Assembly: GCA_016786705.1 (NCBI GenBank)
Contig: JAEUVV010000002.1
Location: 114,106 to 178,105, forward strand
DNA length: 64,000 bases
Source of the DNA: Taibaiella sp.
Lineage (GTDB): Bacteria > Bacteroidota > Bacteroidia > Chitinophagales > Chitinophagaceae
Reading direction: 5' to 3'
Position numbers and translations under genes: made by a program. Below, piece after piece: positions 49,914 through 58,505 of this stretch (positions are counted from its first letter, which is position 1; each line of letters starts with the position of its first letter). The notes below the pieces were generated by a model. The model did not search any database and was not told the origin of the DNA. It was given only the letters and a program-made list of their open reading frames with translations.

Positions 49914-50699
49914 TTAAAAACCGCTATTCGCCAATACACTGAAATCTACCGGTGGCGCTTCTTCATTTCTTTCCAGGATAAAATTATTCCGGCCTTCACC
50001 TACCAGGAGGTTAATAAATTTTTGCTGCACCATTTCCAGCATGGCCAGGAAGGTAAAAATAGCCTGGTAGCGGTCCTGCATCTTCTCGAAGAGCTCTTCG
50101 AAACTGGACTTTTTCTTTTCCCTTAAATAGTCGCTCAGGAAAGTACGCTGGCTATCCATAGAATAGTTGTACTTCACCACCACGTGCTGGGGCTTATGCT
50201 GGCGCTCCTGGAATTTTTTCATGACTCTTTCGAAAGTGTTGACCAGCTTATACATGGTAACCGTCTGGATCTCTGTACCTTCCGCATACTGATGGCCTAA
50301 TGCGTCCAGTTCCGACTTCACATTCCCTCTCTTCTGCATCGTCAGCCGTTCAGCCTCCAGGAGTGCCATCTGGTCGGCCGCCTCTTTAAACCTTTTATAT
50401 TCCAAAAGTTTATCTACCAGCTCCTGGCGCGGATCTATTTCATTACCCGCAGCATCCAGTTCTCTTCGCGGCAACAGCATTTTAGCTTTAATGCGCATTA
50501 ACGTGGAGATAAATAGGATAAACTCGCTGGCCATTTCTATATTCAGGACCTCCAGTTTGTGGATATAATCCAGAAATTCCTGCGTGAGTTCATTGATCGG
50601 GATATTATAAATATCCAGCTCATCGCGCTCTATAAAGAACAGCAACAAGTCAAACGGCCCTTCAAACTGGGGTAATTTTATGAAATAAGCTTCCGACAT
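49914..50699 (-). CDS. scpA: Segregation and condensation protein A
   Basis: ScpA is the kleisin subunit linking SMC heads in the bacterial condensin. 261 residues. N-terminal LPQFEGPFDLLLFFIERDELDIYNIPI is the family signature; the middle helix with RIKAKMLLPRRE follows, and the C-terminal winged-helix part has FEELFEKMQDRYQAIFTFLAMLEM with GRNNFILER near the end. scpB and smc are not in this window. It follows the rhodanese gene by 25 bp. Confidence 0.95.
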   Translation of the reverse strand: MSEAYFIKLPQFEGPFDLLLFFIERDELDIYNIPINELTQEFLDYIHKLEVLNIEMASEFILFISTLMRIKAKMLLPRRELDAAGNEIDPRQELVDKLLEYKRFKEAADQMALLEAERLTMQKRGNVKSELDALGHQYAEGTEIQTVTMYKLVNTFERVMKKFQERQHKPQHVVVKYNYSMDSQRTFLSDYLREKKKSSFEELFEKMQDRYQAIFTFLAMLEMVQQKFINLLVGEGRNNFILERNEEAPPVDFSVLANSGF

Positions 50700-50704
50700 T
50701 GATT

Positions 50705-50712
50705 CAAAACTA
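50705..50712 (-). promoter_or_regulatory. -7-like element just before scpA
   Basis: On the minus strand TAGTTTTG (50712-50705) matches TAnnTTTG, only 5 nt before the scpA ATG. If used, the scpA message would be leaderless. No -33 element was found, and scpA may also be read from the rhodanese promoter. Confidence 0.35.
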
Positions 50713-50724
50713 CATTATTTTCCT

Positions 50725-51363
50725 TTATTTCTTTTTGGGCATTTCCAAAGGAATGTTATCGGTCGTTCTCAATTCATCAAAACCGCCCAGAATATTTCTT
50801 ATATTATGAAAGCCTTCTTTTTTCATGATCGAGCAGGCGACTACACTCCTGTACCCGCCACCACAATATACATATATATTACTGTCTTCGTCTAATTGGG
50901 CGATCTGCAAAGGATCAATGATCTGGGTCAAGGGGAAATTTTCCGCGTTCTTCACATGGCCGCGGTCAAATTCTTCTACGCTACGCACGTCCACCAACAT
51001 TAATTTCGGGTCAAAAGGCAGGTCCAGGGCCAGCTCTTCCGCGGTCACATCAATAAGCATATCGATCCTTTTGCCGGCAGCCCGCCATGCGGACAAGCCG
51101 CCCTCCAGGTGGCCTTTAACCTGGGTATAGCCCAGGGTTTCCAGGGCTTCGTAAGTATCCTCAAGATCCTCTTCTTCCGCAACGATCAGTAAAGGGGTAT
51201 TTTCCGGGATCAAAGCGGAGATCCACTCCACAAAATGATTGCCTAAACCCAGGCTTACCGATCCCGGTACAAAGCCCTCACTAAAAGCAGCGGTTTGCCT
51301 GGTATCAATAATTAAGGCCTGATCTTTCAATTGTTCAAACTGGGCTATAGCTAATGCATTCAT
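50725..51363 (-). CDS. Double rhodanese-domain protein
   Basis: 212 residues with two rhodanese folds. The second (about 105-205) has the active-site Cys loop CGGGYRS, so it can carry a persulfide. The first (about 10-95) lacks a Cys at the equivalent place (LLIVAEEEDLED) and is probably structural. This layout equals the C-terminal half of the beta-lactamase-fold persulfide dioxygenase-rhodanese proteins, but the metallo-hydrolase part is absent and no remnant is seen upstream. It could serve sulfur transfer with a separate partner. Confidence 0.85.
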   Translation of the reverse strand: MNALAIAQFEQLKDQALIIDTRQTAAFSEGFVPGSVSLGLGNHFVEWISALIPENTPLLIVAEEEDLEDTYEALETLGYTQVKGHLEGGLSAWRAAGKRIDMLIDVTAEELALDLPFDPKLMLVDVRSVEEFDRGHVKNAENFPLTQIIDPLQIAQLDEDSNIYVYCGGGYRSVVACSIMKKEGFHNIRNILGGFDELRTTDNIPLEMPKKK

Positions 51364-51404
51364 ATATACCTGAAATATTTTTATAAAATTAGTATTTTGG
51401 TCTG

Positions 51405-51412
51405 CAAAGTTA
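51405..51412 (-). promoter_or_regulatory. -7 promoter element for the rhodanese gene
   Basis: On the minus strand TAACTTTG (51412-51405) matches TAnnTTTG; a TTG lies 23 nt upstream (51438-51436). Predicted leader about 37 nt. Confidence 0.5.
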
Positions 51413-51550
51413 GTCTTTTACCCAGAGTCTTTGCTCAATCATTTACCCGGATCTGCTCTATCCAGGTAATTGTTACTCTTTCAACTATATTAAGCAGCTC
51501 AACACGGTAAAGCGCTGCGCTCTTTTTATATTATTGTTTAAATTAAACCC

Positions 51551-51558
51551 TATTTTTG
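51551..51558 (+). promoter_or_regulatory. -7 promoter element for the DedA gene
   Basis: TATTTTTG matches TAnnTTTG 19 nt before the ATG at 51578. The -33 element is unclear; a TTG at 51534 is somewhat too close. Confidence 0.5.
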
Positions 51559-51577
51559 CCCCTTAAAATACCCGAAC

Positions 51578-52255
51578 ATGATTGGAAATTTGGTGGATTT
51601 CATTCTACACATCGACAAACATCTTATTGACCTCGTCGCTCAATATCATTATTGGATCTACCTGATCCTGTTCCTGATCATTTTCGTGGAAACCGGCCTG
51701 GTGGTGATGCCTTTCCTCCCCGGCGACTCTTTACTGTTTGCGGTAGGCATGTTAGCCGCACAGGATGCCGCTTTAGATATTACGACCAGCATCGGGATCA
51801 TGCTCCTGGCCGCGGTGCTTGGAGATGCCTGTAATTATATGATCGGTAAGTTTGCCGGCGACAGGTTCGTGCGGATGCGCCTGTTTGGCAAGCAGCTGGT
51901 AAAACCGGAGTATATTGAGAAAACCCATGCTTTTTATGCCAAACATGGCCCACAGACCATTATTATTGCCCGTTTTGTACCTATTGTAAGAACTTTCGCG
52001 CCTTTTGTAGCCGGTATCGGCCATATGAAATACCGCACTTTCCTGACTTATAATGTGATTGGCGGCGTAATCTGGGTAGTCGGGCTGACGCTTGCCGGTT
52101 ACTTCCTGGGCGGGTTTGAAGTGATCAAAAATAATTTTGAGAAAGTGGTATTGGGCATTATTGCCATTTCGGTCATCCCGATTATTGTAGGCTTCTTTAA
52201 AAATAAAAAAGCGGCCGGGAAAGAGGCAAAACATATATCTGACCTGCCACAATAA
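51578..52255 (+). CDS. DedA/VTT-family membrane protein
   Basis: 225 residues. DedA-family proteins are half-transporters or flippases for phospholipids or undecaprenyl phosphate. Features: FVETGLVVMPFLPGDSLLF near the first re-entrant helix, GDACNYMIGK, and the hallmark ARFVPIVRTFAPFVAG with two Arg. C-terminal helices at about 155-175 and 185-205, then a charged tail. The AraC gene starts 18 bp downstream on the same strand and may be co-transcribed. Confidence 0.93.
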   Translation: MIGNLVDFILHIDKHLIDLVAQYHYWIYLILFLIIFVETGLVVMPFLPGDSLLFAVGMLAAQDAALDITTSIGIMLLAAVLGDACNYMIGKFAGDRFVRMRLFGKQLVKPEYIEKTHAFYAKHGPQTIIIARFVPIVRTFAPFVAGIGHMKYRTFLTYNVIGGVIWVVGLTLAGYFLGGFEVIKNNFEKVVLGIIAISVIPIIVGFFKNKKAAGKEAKHISDLPQ

Positions 52256-52273
52256 CCCCACTTCGCTGTAAAG

Positions 52274-53107
52274 ATGGATGCAATGAACTACAGGCGATAC
52301 CCGGTACATCCTGCCCTTCGCAAGTGGATACGCTACTTCTGGAGTTATGATGTACATACTCCCGAAGTGCGGGCCTTGCATATACGTTCTTTTGCTGACC
52401 GCTATCCCAGGCTCGTTTTTCAGGATATCACGTCTGCTTCATTCATAAAAGAAACCAACGGGAGTGTAAAACCGATCTGCTATTTAAGCGGTATTGATAC
52501 AATACCTACGGATACGTTTTGGGACAGCCGTTTTTCTCATTTTGGCGTCAGTTTTCATGCTTATGCATTAAATGCTTTTTTCGGTTTGAACGCGGCCGAA
52601 CTTACGGACCAGACACCCGACATTCAACTTTTGGCAAAAGAGGAATTGACTCATTTATTAATAGCGGCAAAAAACCACGAAGAGCGCGTAGCTATACTTC
52701 AAAGCTATTTTTATAAAAAAATTGCAGCCCGGTCATCCGAACCGATCATAGAAAATATTTTTTTTGAACATTGGTCTGACCAATTGGACAGTGAGCTGCA
52801 ACTCTCTGCTATTGCCGGACATTACAAAATATCTGAACGTCAATTGCAACGCAGATTTAAGCAGAGTGTAGGCGTTTCTGCGCGTAAATTTTCGCAGTTG
52901 GCAAAATTTGATAAGGCATTACAGGCTTTATCATCCGCGCATTATGGCTCCCTTACGCGTGTAGCTTATGATGTTGGCTATGCTGATCAGTCTCATTTTA
53001 TTCACGATTTCAAATTATTTTCGGGGGTCACTCCTTATGAATTTGTCCGAAAAAAAACATTGGGTGCTGAAAGCGCTTCATTTATTTACTCAGAACAACC
53101 CGGATAG
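52274..53107 (+). CDS. AraC-family transcriptional regulator
   Basis: 277 residues. The N-terminal about 160 residues match the DUF6597-type sensing domain seen in Bacteroidota AraC regulators (YPVHPALRKWIRYFW). The C-terminal double helix-turn-helix has LSAIAGHYKISERQLQRRFKQSVG and the second helix region RVAYDVGYADQSHFIHDFKLFSGVTPYEF, the classic signature. Target and ligand are unknown. It may control the DedA gene 18 bp upstream. Convergent with the next gene; a small AT-rich stem lies at 53117-53134. Confidence 0.93.
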   Translation: MDAMNYRRYPVHPALRKWIRYFWSYDVHTPEVRALHIRSFADRYPRLVFQDITSASFIKETNGSVKPICYLSGIDTIPTDTFWDSRFSHFGVSFHAYALNAFFGLNAAELTDQTPDIQLLAKEELTHLLIAAKNHEERVAILQSYFYKKIAARSSEPIIENIFFEHWSDQLDSELQLSAIAGHYKISERQLQRRFKQSVGVSARKFSQLAKFDKALQALSSAHYGSLTRVAYDVGYADQSHFIHDFKLFSGVTPYEFVRKKTLGAESASFIYSEQPG

Positions 53108-53124
53108 CTGTAAAACAAAACAAT

Positions 53125-54630
53125 TTATTGTTTTAAGAATTTTGCAGACCAATGCTGTCCATTTCTAAAGGTAATATTTAACAAATACACCCCTTGCGTT
53201 AAGGTAGCAATATCATAGGCCGAAGAGAAAACAGGGCTTAGCGCTTTTTTCCGACCTGCCGCATCATAAATAGCGACAGCTTGTATTGTCTTTTGGGTCT
53301 TGATATGCAGCATATTTCCTGCAGGATTAGGAAAAACAATCACTTCGGCTTCTTTATTTTTTTCTATAATATTTAAACCGCAATCCGGATTATCTACCCA
53401 CATATCTACAAACATTGGCGCGGACAGCTCTGAACATCCGTTAATGCTGGTCAAAACACTATAGGTGCTACCTGCAGTAACCTGCAAGGACTGGTTGGTA
53501 GCTCCGGGTATCGGGTCACCTGATTCATCGTACCATTGATAGCTGTCTGCAGGCTGGGTCCAAAGGGTACCGGTTGCATCCGGGCATAACACCAGGTTTG
53601 GATAGATGGTATTCGTATGGCTACAGAAATTGACTGTACGGGTAAATACGGATTCCAAATTTGCACCTAAATAACACTTATAGGCAGTGAGCTTAATCGT
53701 GTACGTTCCATCTGCAGCATAACTGTGTGTCGGGAGCAGTGCAGTAGCAGTGGTCCCGTCGCCGAAATCCCAGTTAAAAGAATCCCTGTAGGTGGGGGCA
53801 TGATGGTTGATTACTATTTCATTTGATCCGTTGCCTATTACATAATTAAAATCTGAAACCGGGATATATCTGCCGATATACCATTGAGGCATCTGGTCAA
53901 ATATTAATGACTTTGCTGCATTCCTAATAATAGACGCGGTAGTAGTATCCAGGCCCAGGTTATCAGTAATCAGGAGTGGATTTTTCCTGAATATAGTCGT
54001 GTAAAAACTGCATGCGGCAAGATAAGAGCCGGCCAATGATGGATGACTTCCATCTGATTGATACAAATTTATAGCCGGATGATTGTCCCTGATATATTTC
54101 CATACGACCCCAACCGGGGTTACTTCGGCGTCAAACAGATCAGACATCTCCACATACCGGTCTGTTACCAGGCTTTGCATGCCGGCGTAAGTACATACAG
54201 CCGGATTGACCGGGCAATTCTGAATATCACCATTCTGGTGTCCCCAGGTCATAAAAGAGGTAATTTGTGCGCAAGGTTTGTTGGTCCTGATAAAACTGCT
54301 CAAATTACTGAACCCGTTCATAAAACCTGACGGTATGATAAATGCCGGGCGCTGACTTTGCTCCTGTAATACGATATAATCCCAGTGATCAGACAAAATT
54401 TTGTTTAATGAAGCGGAGTCATTATAGTGGCTTTCCAGGGAATACCCGCCCGGTAAATGGCTATCATAAACTAAAGTGTCGCCTGCACTCATGGCTAAGC
54501 CTGCGAGCATTTGGGGCAAATTGTTGGTATAAGTATAACTATTGCCCAGGAACAATACGCGTCTTGACTGCCCCTGACCAAATGTACCGGTACAAATGGA
54601 CAGTAATAAAATAACAAGTGCATTTTTCAT
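53125..54630 (-). CDS. Secreted SGNH-hydrolase-like protein with PKD domain, type IX-sorted
   Basis: 501 residues. Signal peptide 1-18. The N-terminal domain has LFLGNSYTY (block I of SGNH, with Ser27 in GNS but no usual GDS) and DGSHPSLAG (block V, Asp/His pair), so an esterase-type triad is possible. A PKD domain follows at about 275-330 (FNWDFGDGTTATALLPTHSYA), then an Ig-like region, and a C-terminal T9SS sorting domain from VIVFPNPAGN. Probably an extracellular carbohydrate esterase; substrate unknown. Confidence 0.85.
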   Translation of the reverse strand: MKNALVILLLSICTGTFGQGQSRRVLFLGNSYTYTNNLPQMLAGLAMSAGDTLVYDSHLPGGYSLESHYNDSASLNKILSDHWDYIVLQEQSQRPAFIIPSGFMNGFSNLSSFIRTNKPCAQITSFMTWGHQNGDIQNCPVNPAVCTYAGMQSLVTDRYVEMSDLFDAEVTPVGVVWKYIRDNHPAINLYQSDGSHPSLAGSYLAACSFYTTIFRKNPLLITDNLGLDTTTASIIRNAAKSLIFDQMPQWYIGRYIPVSDFNYVIGNGSNEIVINHHAPTYRDSFNWDFGDGTTATALLPTHSYAADGTYTIKLTAYKCYLGANLESVFTRTVNFCSHTNTIYPNLVLCPDATGTLWTQPADSYQWYDESGDPIPGATNQSLQVTAGSTYSVLTSINGCSELSAPMFVDMWVDNPDCGLNIIEKNKEAEVIVFPNPAGNMLHIKTQKTIQAVAIYDAAGRKKALSPVFSSAYDIATLTQGVYLLNITFRNGQHWSAKFLKQ

Positions 54631-54696
54631 GAAAATAAAAGTTTAATGATGGATGATAGGGGTGTATAAGCACCGGGCGATCCCGCAATGCCTGTG

Positions 54697-54724
54697 CAAA
54701 AGTAGCGGACAGTATGCCCGCAAA
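54697..54724 (-). promoter_or_regulatory. Likely promoter of the SGNH-PKD gene
   Basis: On the minus strand TTTG (54724-54721) and TACTTTTG (54704-54697) are 16 nt apart, slightly short for the consensus. Implied leader about 60 nt. The rest of the 231-bp gap to the divergent lipoprotein gene holds nothing else recognised. Confidence 0.45.
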
Positions 54725-54861
54725 ATTGTAGCCGGGCGACAGCAGGTATCTTCTCCTGTGGAATAGTTGCCGGTCTACAAAAAACAAAATGTCGTTTAGA
54801 TACAATTTTGTAAAGCATCTGAAGGTCAACTTTGCATTAAAATAACCATCAAACCATTTTT

Positions 54862-55257
54862 ATGAATGCATCAACTATTAAGCTCAAAGCGCTTATCCTT
54901 TTCATCTTTACCACCCTGCTCCTTGTCAGCTGCTCTAAAGACAAAAGCAACCCCATCAACACCGAGCATAAAGTCGTTTTCAAGGCAACCGCATCTTCCG
55001 GCTCTTCCGTTAACATGATCGTTTACGGGTATGATGCCACGCTGACGACATTATCAAGTGTGAACAGCTCCTCCTGGACCAGTCCGGAAATTACGGTTCC
55101 GGCCAATGCTACGGTAGCAAGCATTACAGCAAACGCTATGGGAGCCGATGCCTCGGCTACGCTGAAGGTGCAGGTGTATGTGGATGGTGTATTGAAAAAA
55201 GAAGGTAACAGCATGGGTACGGCTTTATCGGCGACAGCACAATACAATTTAAGATAA
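54862..55257 (+). CDS. Small lipoprotein, unknown function
   Basis: 131 residues. The signal peptide ends in a lipobox LLVSC with Cys24 as the lipid-anchor residue, followed by SKDKSN. The mature part is Ser/Thr/Ala-rich and beta-strand-like (HKVVFKATASSGSSVNMIVYG, later LKVQVYVDGVLKKEGNS), resembling a small Ig-like or MmpS-like domain. It is 5 bp from the next membrane protein gene, so the two are probably co-transcribed and may act together at the envelope. Confidence 0.75.
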   Translation: MNASTIKLKALILFIFTTLLLVSCSKDKSNPINTEHKVVFKATASSGSSVNMIVYGYDATLTTLSSVNSSSWTSPEITVPANATVASITANAMGADASATLKVQVYVDGVLKKEGNSMGTALSATAQYNLR

Positions 55258-55262
55258 ACAGG

Positions 55263-55880
55263 ATGTTATTAAAAAAGGTCCATACTTTTTCCGGAGTCTG
55301 TATCAGCCTGTTTGTGGGCCTGCATCTATTCAACCACAGCTACAGTATACTCGGGGCGGATAAGCATATTGAATTAATGAATACCTTACGGTATTTCTAC
55401 CGTAACATTTTTGCAGAAACAATACTATTGCTTGCGCTACTTGTTCAAATCATCTCCGGGTGGACCCTTTTTAAGAGCAACAGAAAAAGAGCAGCGACCT
55501 TCTTCAATCAACTGCAAATGTGGACGGGGCTCTACCTGGCATTTTTTATTGTTGTACACATTGGCGCTATTTTCTTTGGACGGCTTTTCCTGGACCTGGA
55601 CACTAATCTGTACTTTGGCGCCGCGGGACTCAACCATTTTCCGGTAAATTTATTTTTTATTCCTTACTACGCATTGGCTATTATTTCATTCTTTGGACAC
55701 ATTGCCGCCATTCATAGTAAAAAAATGAAACAAAGTATTTTAGGATTAAGTCCTATAAAGCAATCAGTAGTTATATTCGTTACAGGAATTTGCTTCACCA
55801 TAGCGATACTCTACGGGCTCACTAACCGGTTTACAGGCTTCAAAATTCCTGCTGCATATAATATTTTAACCGGGCAATAA
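55263..55880 (+). CDS. Five-helix membrane protein with conserved-looking His, possible b-type cytochrome
   Basis: 205 residues with about five membrane helices. Histidines inside or at helix ends (His7, His21, His25 in KVHTFSG and GLHLFNHS; one in FFIVVHIGAIFF; HFP; FFGHIAAIH) resemble heme-ligating positions of small di-heme membrane cytochromes such as the succinate dehydrogenase anchor type. I recognise the pattern but not a named family. It follows the lipoprotein gene by 5 bp. Heme binding is inference. Confidence 0.65.
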   Translation: MLLKKVHTFSGVCISLFVGLHLFNHSYSILGADKHIELMNTLRYFYRNIFAETILLLALLVQIISGWTLFKSNRKRAATFFNQLQMWTGLYLAFFIVVHIGAIFFGRLFLDLDTNLYFGAAGLNHFPVNLFFIPYYALAIISFFGHIAAIHSKKMKQSILGLSPIKQSVVIFVTGICFTIAILYGLTNRFTGFKIPAAYNILTGQ

Positions 55881-56034
55881 GGAATATTGTTTTCCATCCG
55901 ACTATTGCTGGTACGCTAAACTATTGACACAATATTTACCTTTTCACAAAAAAATAGCATTTCAGAAGCAACATTTAGGAGGAAATCGCTATTTTTATAG
56001 GATAAATATTAAAATCAAAACTAAAAAATTTAAA

Positions 56035-56355
56035 ATGAAGCAATTAATATTAGCTCTGGGAACAGTTGGATTGTTGAGTACTGCGGCCCTGGCTCAAGAT
56101 AAAAAAGAAGCAGATTTAAAGGTTGAATTGTTGAAGAAAGCAAGAACAGAACTTGTAGATCAATTAAAAACAATGGGCCTGGAAGAAGCTAAAGTGAACA
56201 AGTTCGCTGATTGTTATATGACTGACCTGGATAAGAATCTTTCTTATACAGAAATCAAAGAATTAGACGGTCTTGCTGAAGGTGCTCAACCCTCTGAAGA
56301 GTTACAAAAGAAATTAGCTAATTTAGGCCTGGAATGTGCCAAGATCTTAGAATAA
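56035..56355 (+). CDS. Small exported helical protein with two Cys
   Basis: 106 residues from the ATG at 56035. An upstream frame to a TTG at 55924 is leader sequence with no coding look. Signal peptide 1-19 (KQLILALGTVGLLSTAALAQ). The mature part is charged and helical and contains two cysteines (in FADCYMTDL and LECAKIL), which could form a disulfide. Family not recognised. Single gene with its own terminator at 56376-56405. Confidence 0.7.
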   Translation: MKQLILALGTVGLLSTAALAQDKKEADLKVELLKKARTELVDQLKTMGLEEAKVNKFADCYMTDLDKNLSYTEIKELDGLAEGAQPSEELQKKLANLGLECAKILE

Positions 56356-56375
56356 TAAGATTTATTCGAATGATA

Positions 56376-56405
56376 AAAGCCGGAACAATTCATTGTTCCG
56401 GCTTT
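56376..56405 (+). terminator. Terminator
   Basis: AAAGCCGGAACAAT (56376-56389) pairs perfectly with ATTGTTCCGGCTTT (56392-56405) around TC. It follows the 56035-56355 gene by 20 bp. Confidence 0.9.
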
Positions 56406-56429
56406 ATTATGCAATTAAGTAACTAAAGA

Positions 56430-56456
56430 AAAAGCTATCCTTATAGGATAGCTTTT
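56430..56456 (-). terminator. Terminator of the heme-uptake operon
   Basis: AAAAGCTATCC pairs with GGATAGCTTTT around a short TTATA loop. It lies 29 bp after the DUF6607 gene stop, with a T-rich run on the minus strand. Confidence 0.85.
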
Positions 56457-56485
56457 ATATTTTAAACCAACTGATAATTAGCCGG

Positions 56486-57394
56486 CTATTTTACCGCAAT
56501 ATATTTAGCCATCAAAGCTTCGATCGCTTTTTGACGGGCAGCGCCGGCCAGGTTTTGCTTTTCGATCTCATCTAAAGCTTCATACATTAATTTACCATCT
56601 ACATCTTTAGTCAGGGTTAAAGTAGAAGCTTTTGCCATTTTGGTATCCCAAACAGCTACTACATCTTTCCAGAAGGCCGCTTTCTCTGCAGTCCAGAATT
56701 TCTTAGCCGCCTCACATTTACTGTCGGCAACTTTTACATAATTGTTATAGCCTTTTTCATAAGCCAGCACCTCGTCTTTACCACCTTTGCGGATGATCTT
56801 ACGGTTGTCTTGTTCGTGCATATAACCGTTTCCGTTAATGCTCAAACGGTTGGTACGCTCCATTACGTTATAATCATCGCGTTTAGTGTATTCTCTACGT
56901 GGCAAAGGCGCGTCCGTTGTATTCAACCAATACAGGGAATTGTTATTTTCCACCCAGCGGGAAGTACCCTGGTAGCGCGGGGCATCATCTACTTCCCATA
57001 CGGTTTGCGTCCAGGAGCCTTTAACCTCCTCTGGTTTTGAAACTGGTAATTTTTTCCAGGTCTGATCGCCATCATAGGTCCAGAGGTTAGCGTTTTCATA
57101 AGTCCAGTCTTCTCTCCAGTGCTTAATCACGTGGCCACCTGCAACCAGGATGTGCTGGATCACTACTTTTTTATCTGTTTTTTCGATTGGCAAAGAAAGC
57201 TCAACAACCGCTTTATCGTTTAATTTACCTGCTTTGTATTCGTTTTGAGTATCGTTAGTAAAAGTTTCCGCGTAGTTGAAGGTTACTTCAAAGCAGCCAC
57301 ACAGGTCGTCAATCGCCTTAAGGTCTGTTTTGCTTTGGGCAAAAGAAGTAGCTGTAACAGCTGAAAGTAATCCGGTAACAATCAAATTTTTCAT
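56486..57394 (-). CDS. Exported DUF6607-family protein of the heme-uptake operon
   Basis: 302 residues. Signal peptide about 1-19. The start DLCGCFEVTFNYAETF and the WREDWTYENANLWTYDG and RYQGTSRWVENNNSLYW segments are ones I associate with DUF6607, a family found next to HmuY and TonB-receptor genes. Rich in Trp and Tyr. Possibly a periplasmic or surface accessory to heme or iron uptake; no biochemical role is known to me. Third gene after the receptor and HmuY genes. Confidence 0.8.
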   Translation of the reverse strand: MKNLIVTGLLSAVTATSFAQSKTDLKAIDDLCGCFEVTFNYAETFTNDTQNEYKAGKLNDKAVVELSLPIEKTDKKVVIQHILVAGGHVIKHWREDWTYENANLWTYDGDQTWKKLPVSKPEEVKGSWTQTVWEVDDAPRYQGTSRWVENNNSLYWLNTTDAPLPRREYTKRDDYNVMERTNRLSINGNGYMHEQDNRKIIRKGGKDEVLAYEKGYNNYVKVADSKCEAAKKFWTAEKAAFWKDVVAVWDTKMAKASTLTLTKDVDGKLMYEALDEIEKQNLAGAARQKAIEALMAKYIAVK

Positions 57395-57431
57395 TTTCCA
57401 GTTTGAAATTTATGTGTGTTAATGTTTGAAA

Positions 57432-58499
57432 TTATTTTAATAGTTCATACTTCAATTCCGGCCTTCCTCTTGTACCGCCATCTTCAATAGTAAAGCTCAG
57501 GAATTTAAGTTTATAGTAGTTGCCTTGCGGATCTTTTATAATGTAAAAGCGTTTTTTATTCACCCCCGCATTGGTGACGCCCGGAGCCGCCGTCTGGCGC
57601 CAGTTGGCCCCAATGGCCCAGCGGTAAGTATCAAAGGTCTCGGCCTGGGCTTCTGCTAAGGAATAAGTATTAAAAGCCTGCGTTGCCGCCGCTTCATCAT
57701 CATAGATCTTTTCCAAAGTTGTTACCCCTGAAAGATAGTTGACCGCTACCATATCCGAGAAGATGTAGGCAGACATTACAGAACCGTTTAGCGTTTCGTA
57801 AATTGAGGAGCCCCATACAATATCCCAGTTAAATTTGGTGGGTTCTGCTGTAGTTAGCAGCCCGCTGTCAAAAGAAACATATTTGAAGTTGTACGCGTCA
57901 TCTTTAGCGATTGTAGCGGTCTGGTAATTATTCTCGTCCAGTTTAGACCATTTCATCTGGTAGTCCCCGTTTGCGGCCAGGCTGAATTGTGCTTTAACCA
58001 GGGCCCGTTGGGGCGTGCCGCCACCTGTTCCGCGGCCGATTACCACTACTTTGCTTGCAGTGGCGGTTATTTCAGGAATTACCGTTTTGCTCAGGTCTCC
58101 GGCCAGGTCATCTACTTTCAGGAAAGTGGCTGGGTTGGGATCTGTAATGTCCACTTCAAAAGTCTGCCCGCTGACATCAGCAGGGCTTACGGCATCCAGG
58201 TCTGTTTTGTCTACCACTACAGCCATAGCAGAGGTAGCATTGTTGATCATTACCCGGTTCTGATTACCGCAGTAAAAGGCTAGGTCCCAGCCAGCCCTTA
58301 CAAGCGGCGTCTGAAGATCATTACTAAAATCAATAAATACCATATTGCCTGCAGAAGCACCGGGTTCGGTACTAATTAAACCGTTTATTTCTATAGTGCT
58401 GCCAGGCGAAGCAGGAGGCAGGTCAATATTTTCTATTTTACTCTTATTACAGGCCAGCATCAGGCTTAATGCGCCGCTAAGGATCAATAATTGCTTCAT
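57432..58499 (-). CDS. HmuY-family heme-binding lipoprotein
   Basis: 355 residues. The lipobox LMLAC puts the lipid anchor at Cys17. The C-terminal half has the HmuY pattern: WDIVWGSS after a strand, then KKRFYIIKDPQGNYYKLKFLSF near the end. HmuY proteins capture heme at the cell surface and pass it to a TonB receptor. The middle contains a strand-rich insertion. The His ligands of the Porphyromonas protein cannot be aligned reliably by eye. It is encoded 6 bp after the TonB receptor. Confidence 0.85.
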   Translation of the reverse strand: MKQLLILSGALSLMLACNKSKIENIDLPPASPGSTIEINGLISTEPGASAGNMVFIDFSNDLQTPLVRAGWDLAFYCGNQNRVMINNATSAMAVVVDKTDLDAVSPADVSGQTFEVDITDPNPATFLKVDDLAGDLSKTVIPEITATASKVVVIGRGTGGGTPQRALVKAQFSLAANGDYQMKWSKLDENNYQTATIAKDDAYNFKYVSFDSGLLTTAEPTKFNWDIVWGSSIYETLNGSVMSAYIFSDMVAVNYLSGVTTLEKIYDDEAAATQAFNTYSLAEAQAETFDTYRWAIGANWRQTAAPGVTNAGVNKKRFYIIKDPQGNYYKLKFLSFTIEDGGTRGRPELKYELLK

Positions 58500-58505
58500 G
58501 CTCGT

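Noticed and set aside
55977..55982. AGGAGG Shine-Dalgarno-like sequence
   Set aside because: No start codon at a usable distance; taken as chance.
55924..56034. N-terminal extension of the small exported protein to a TTG at 55924
   Set aside because: It would precede a perfect signal peptide with basic leader-like sequence; the ATG at 56035 is used instead.
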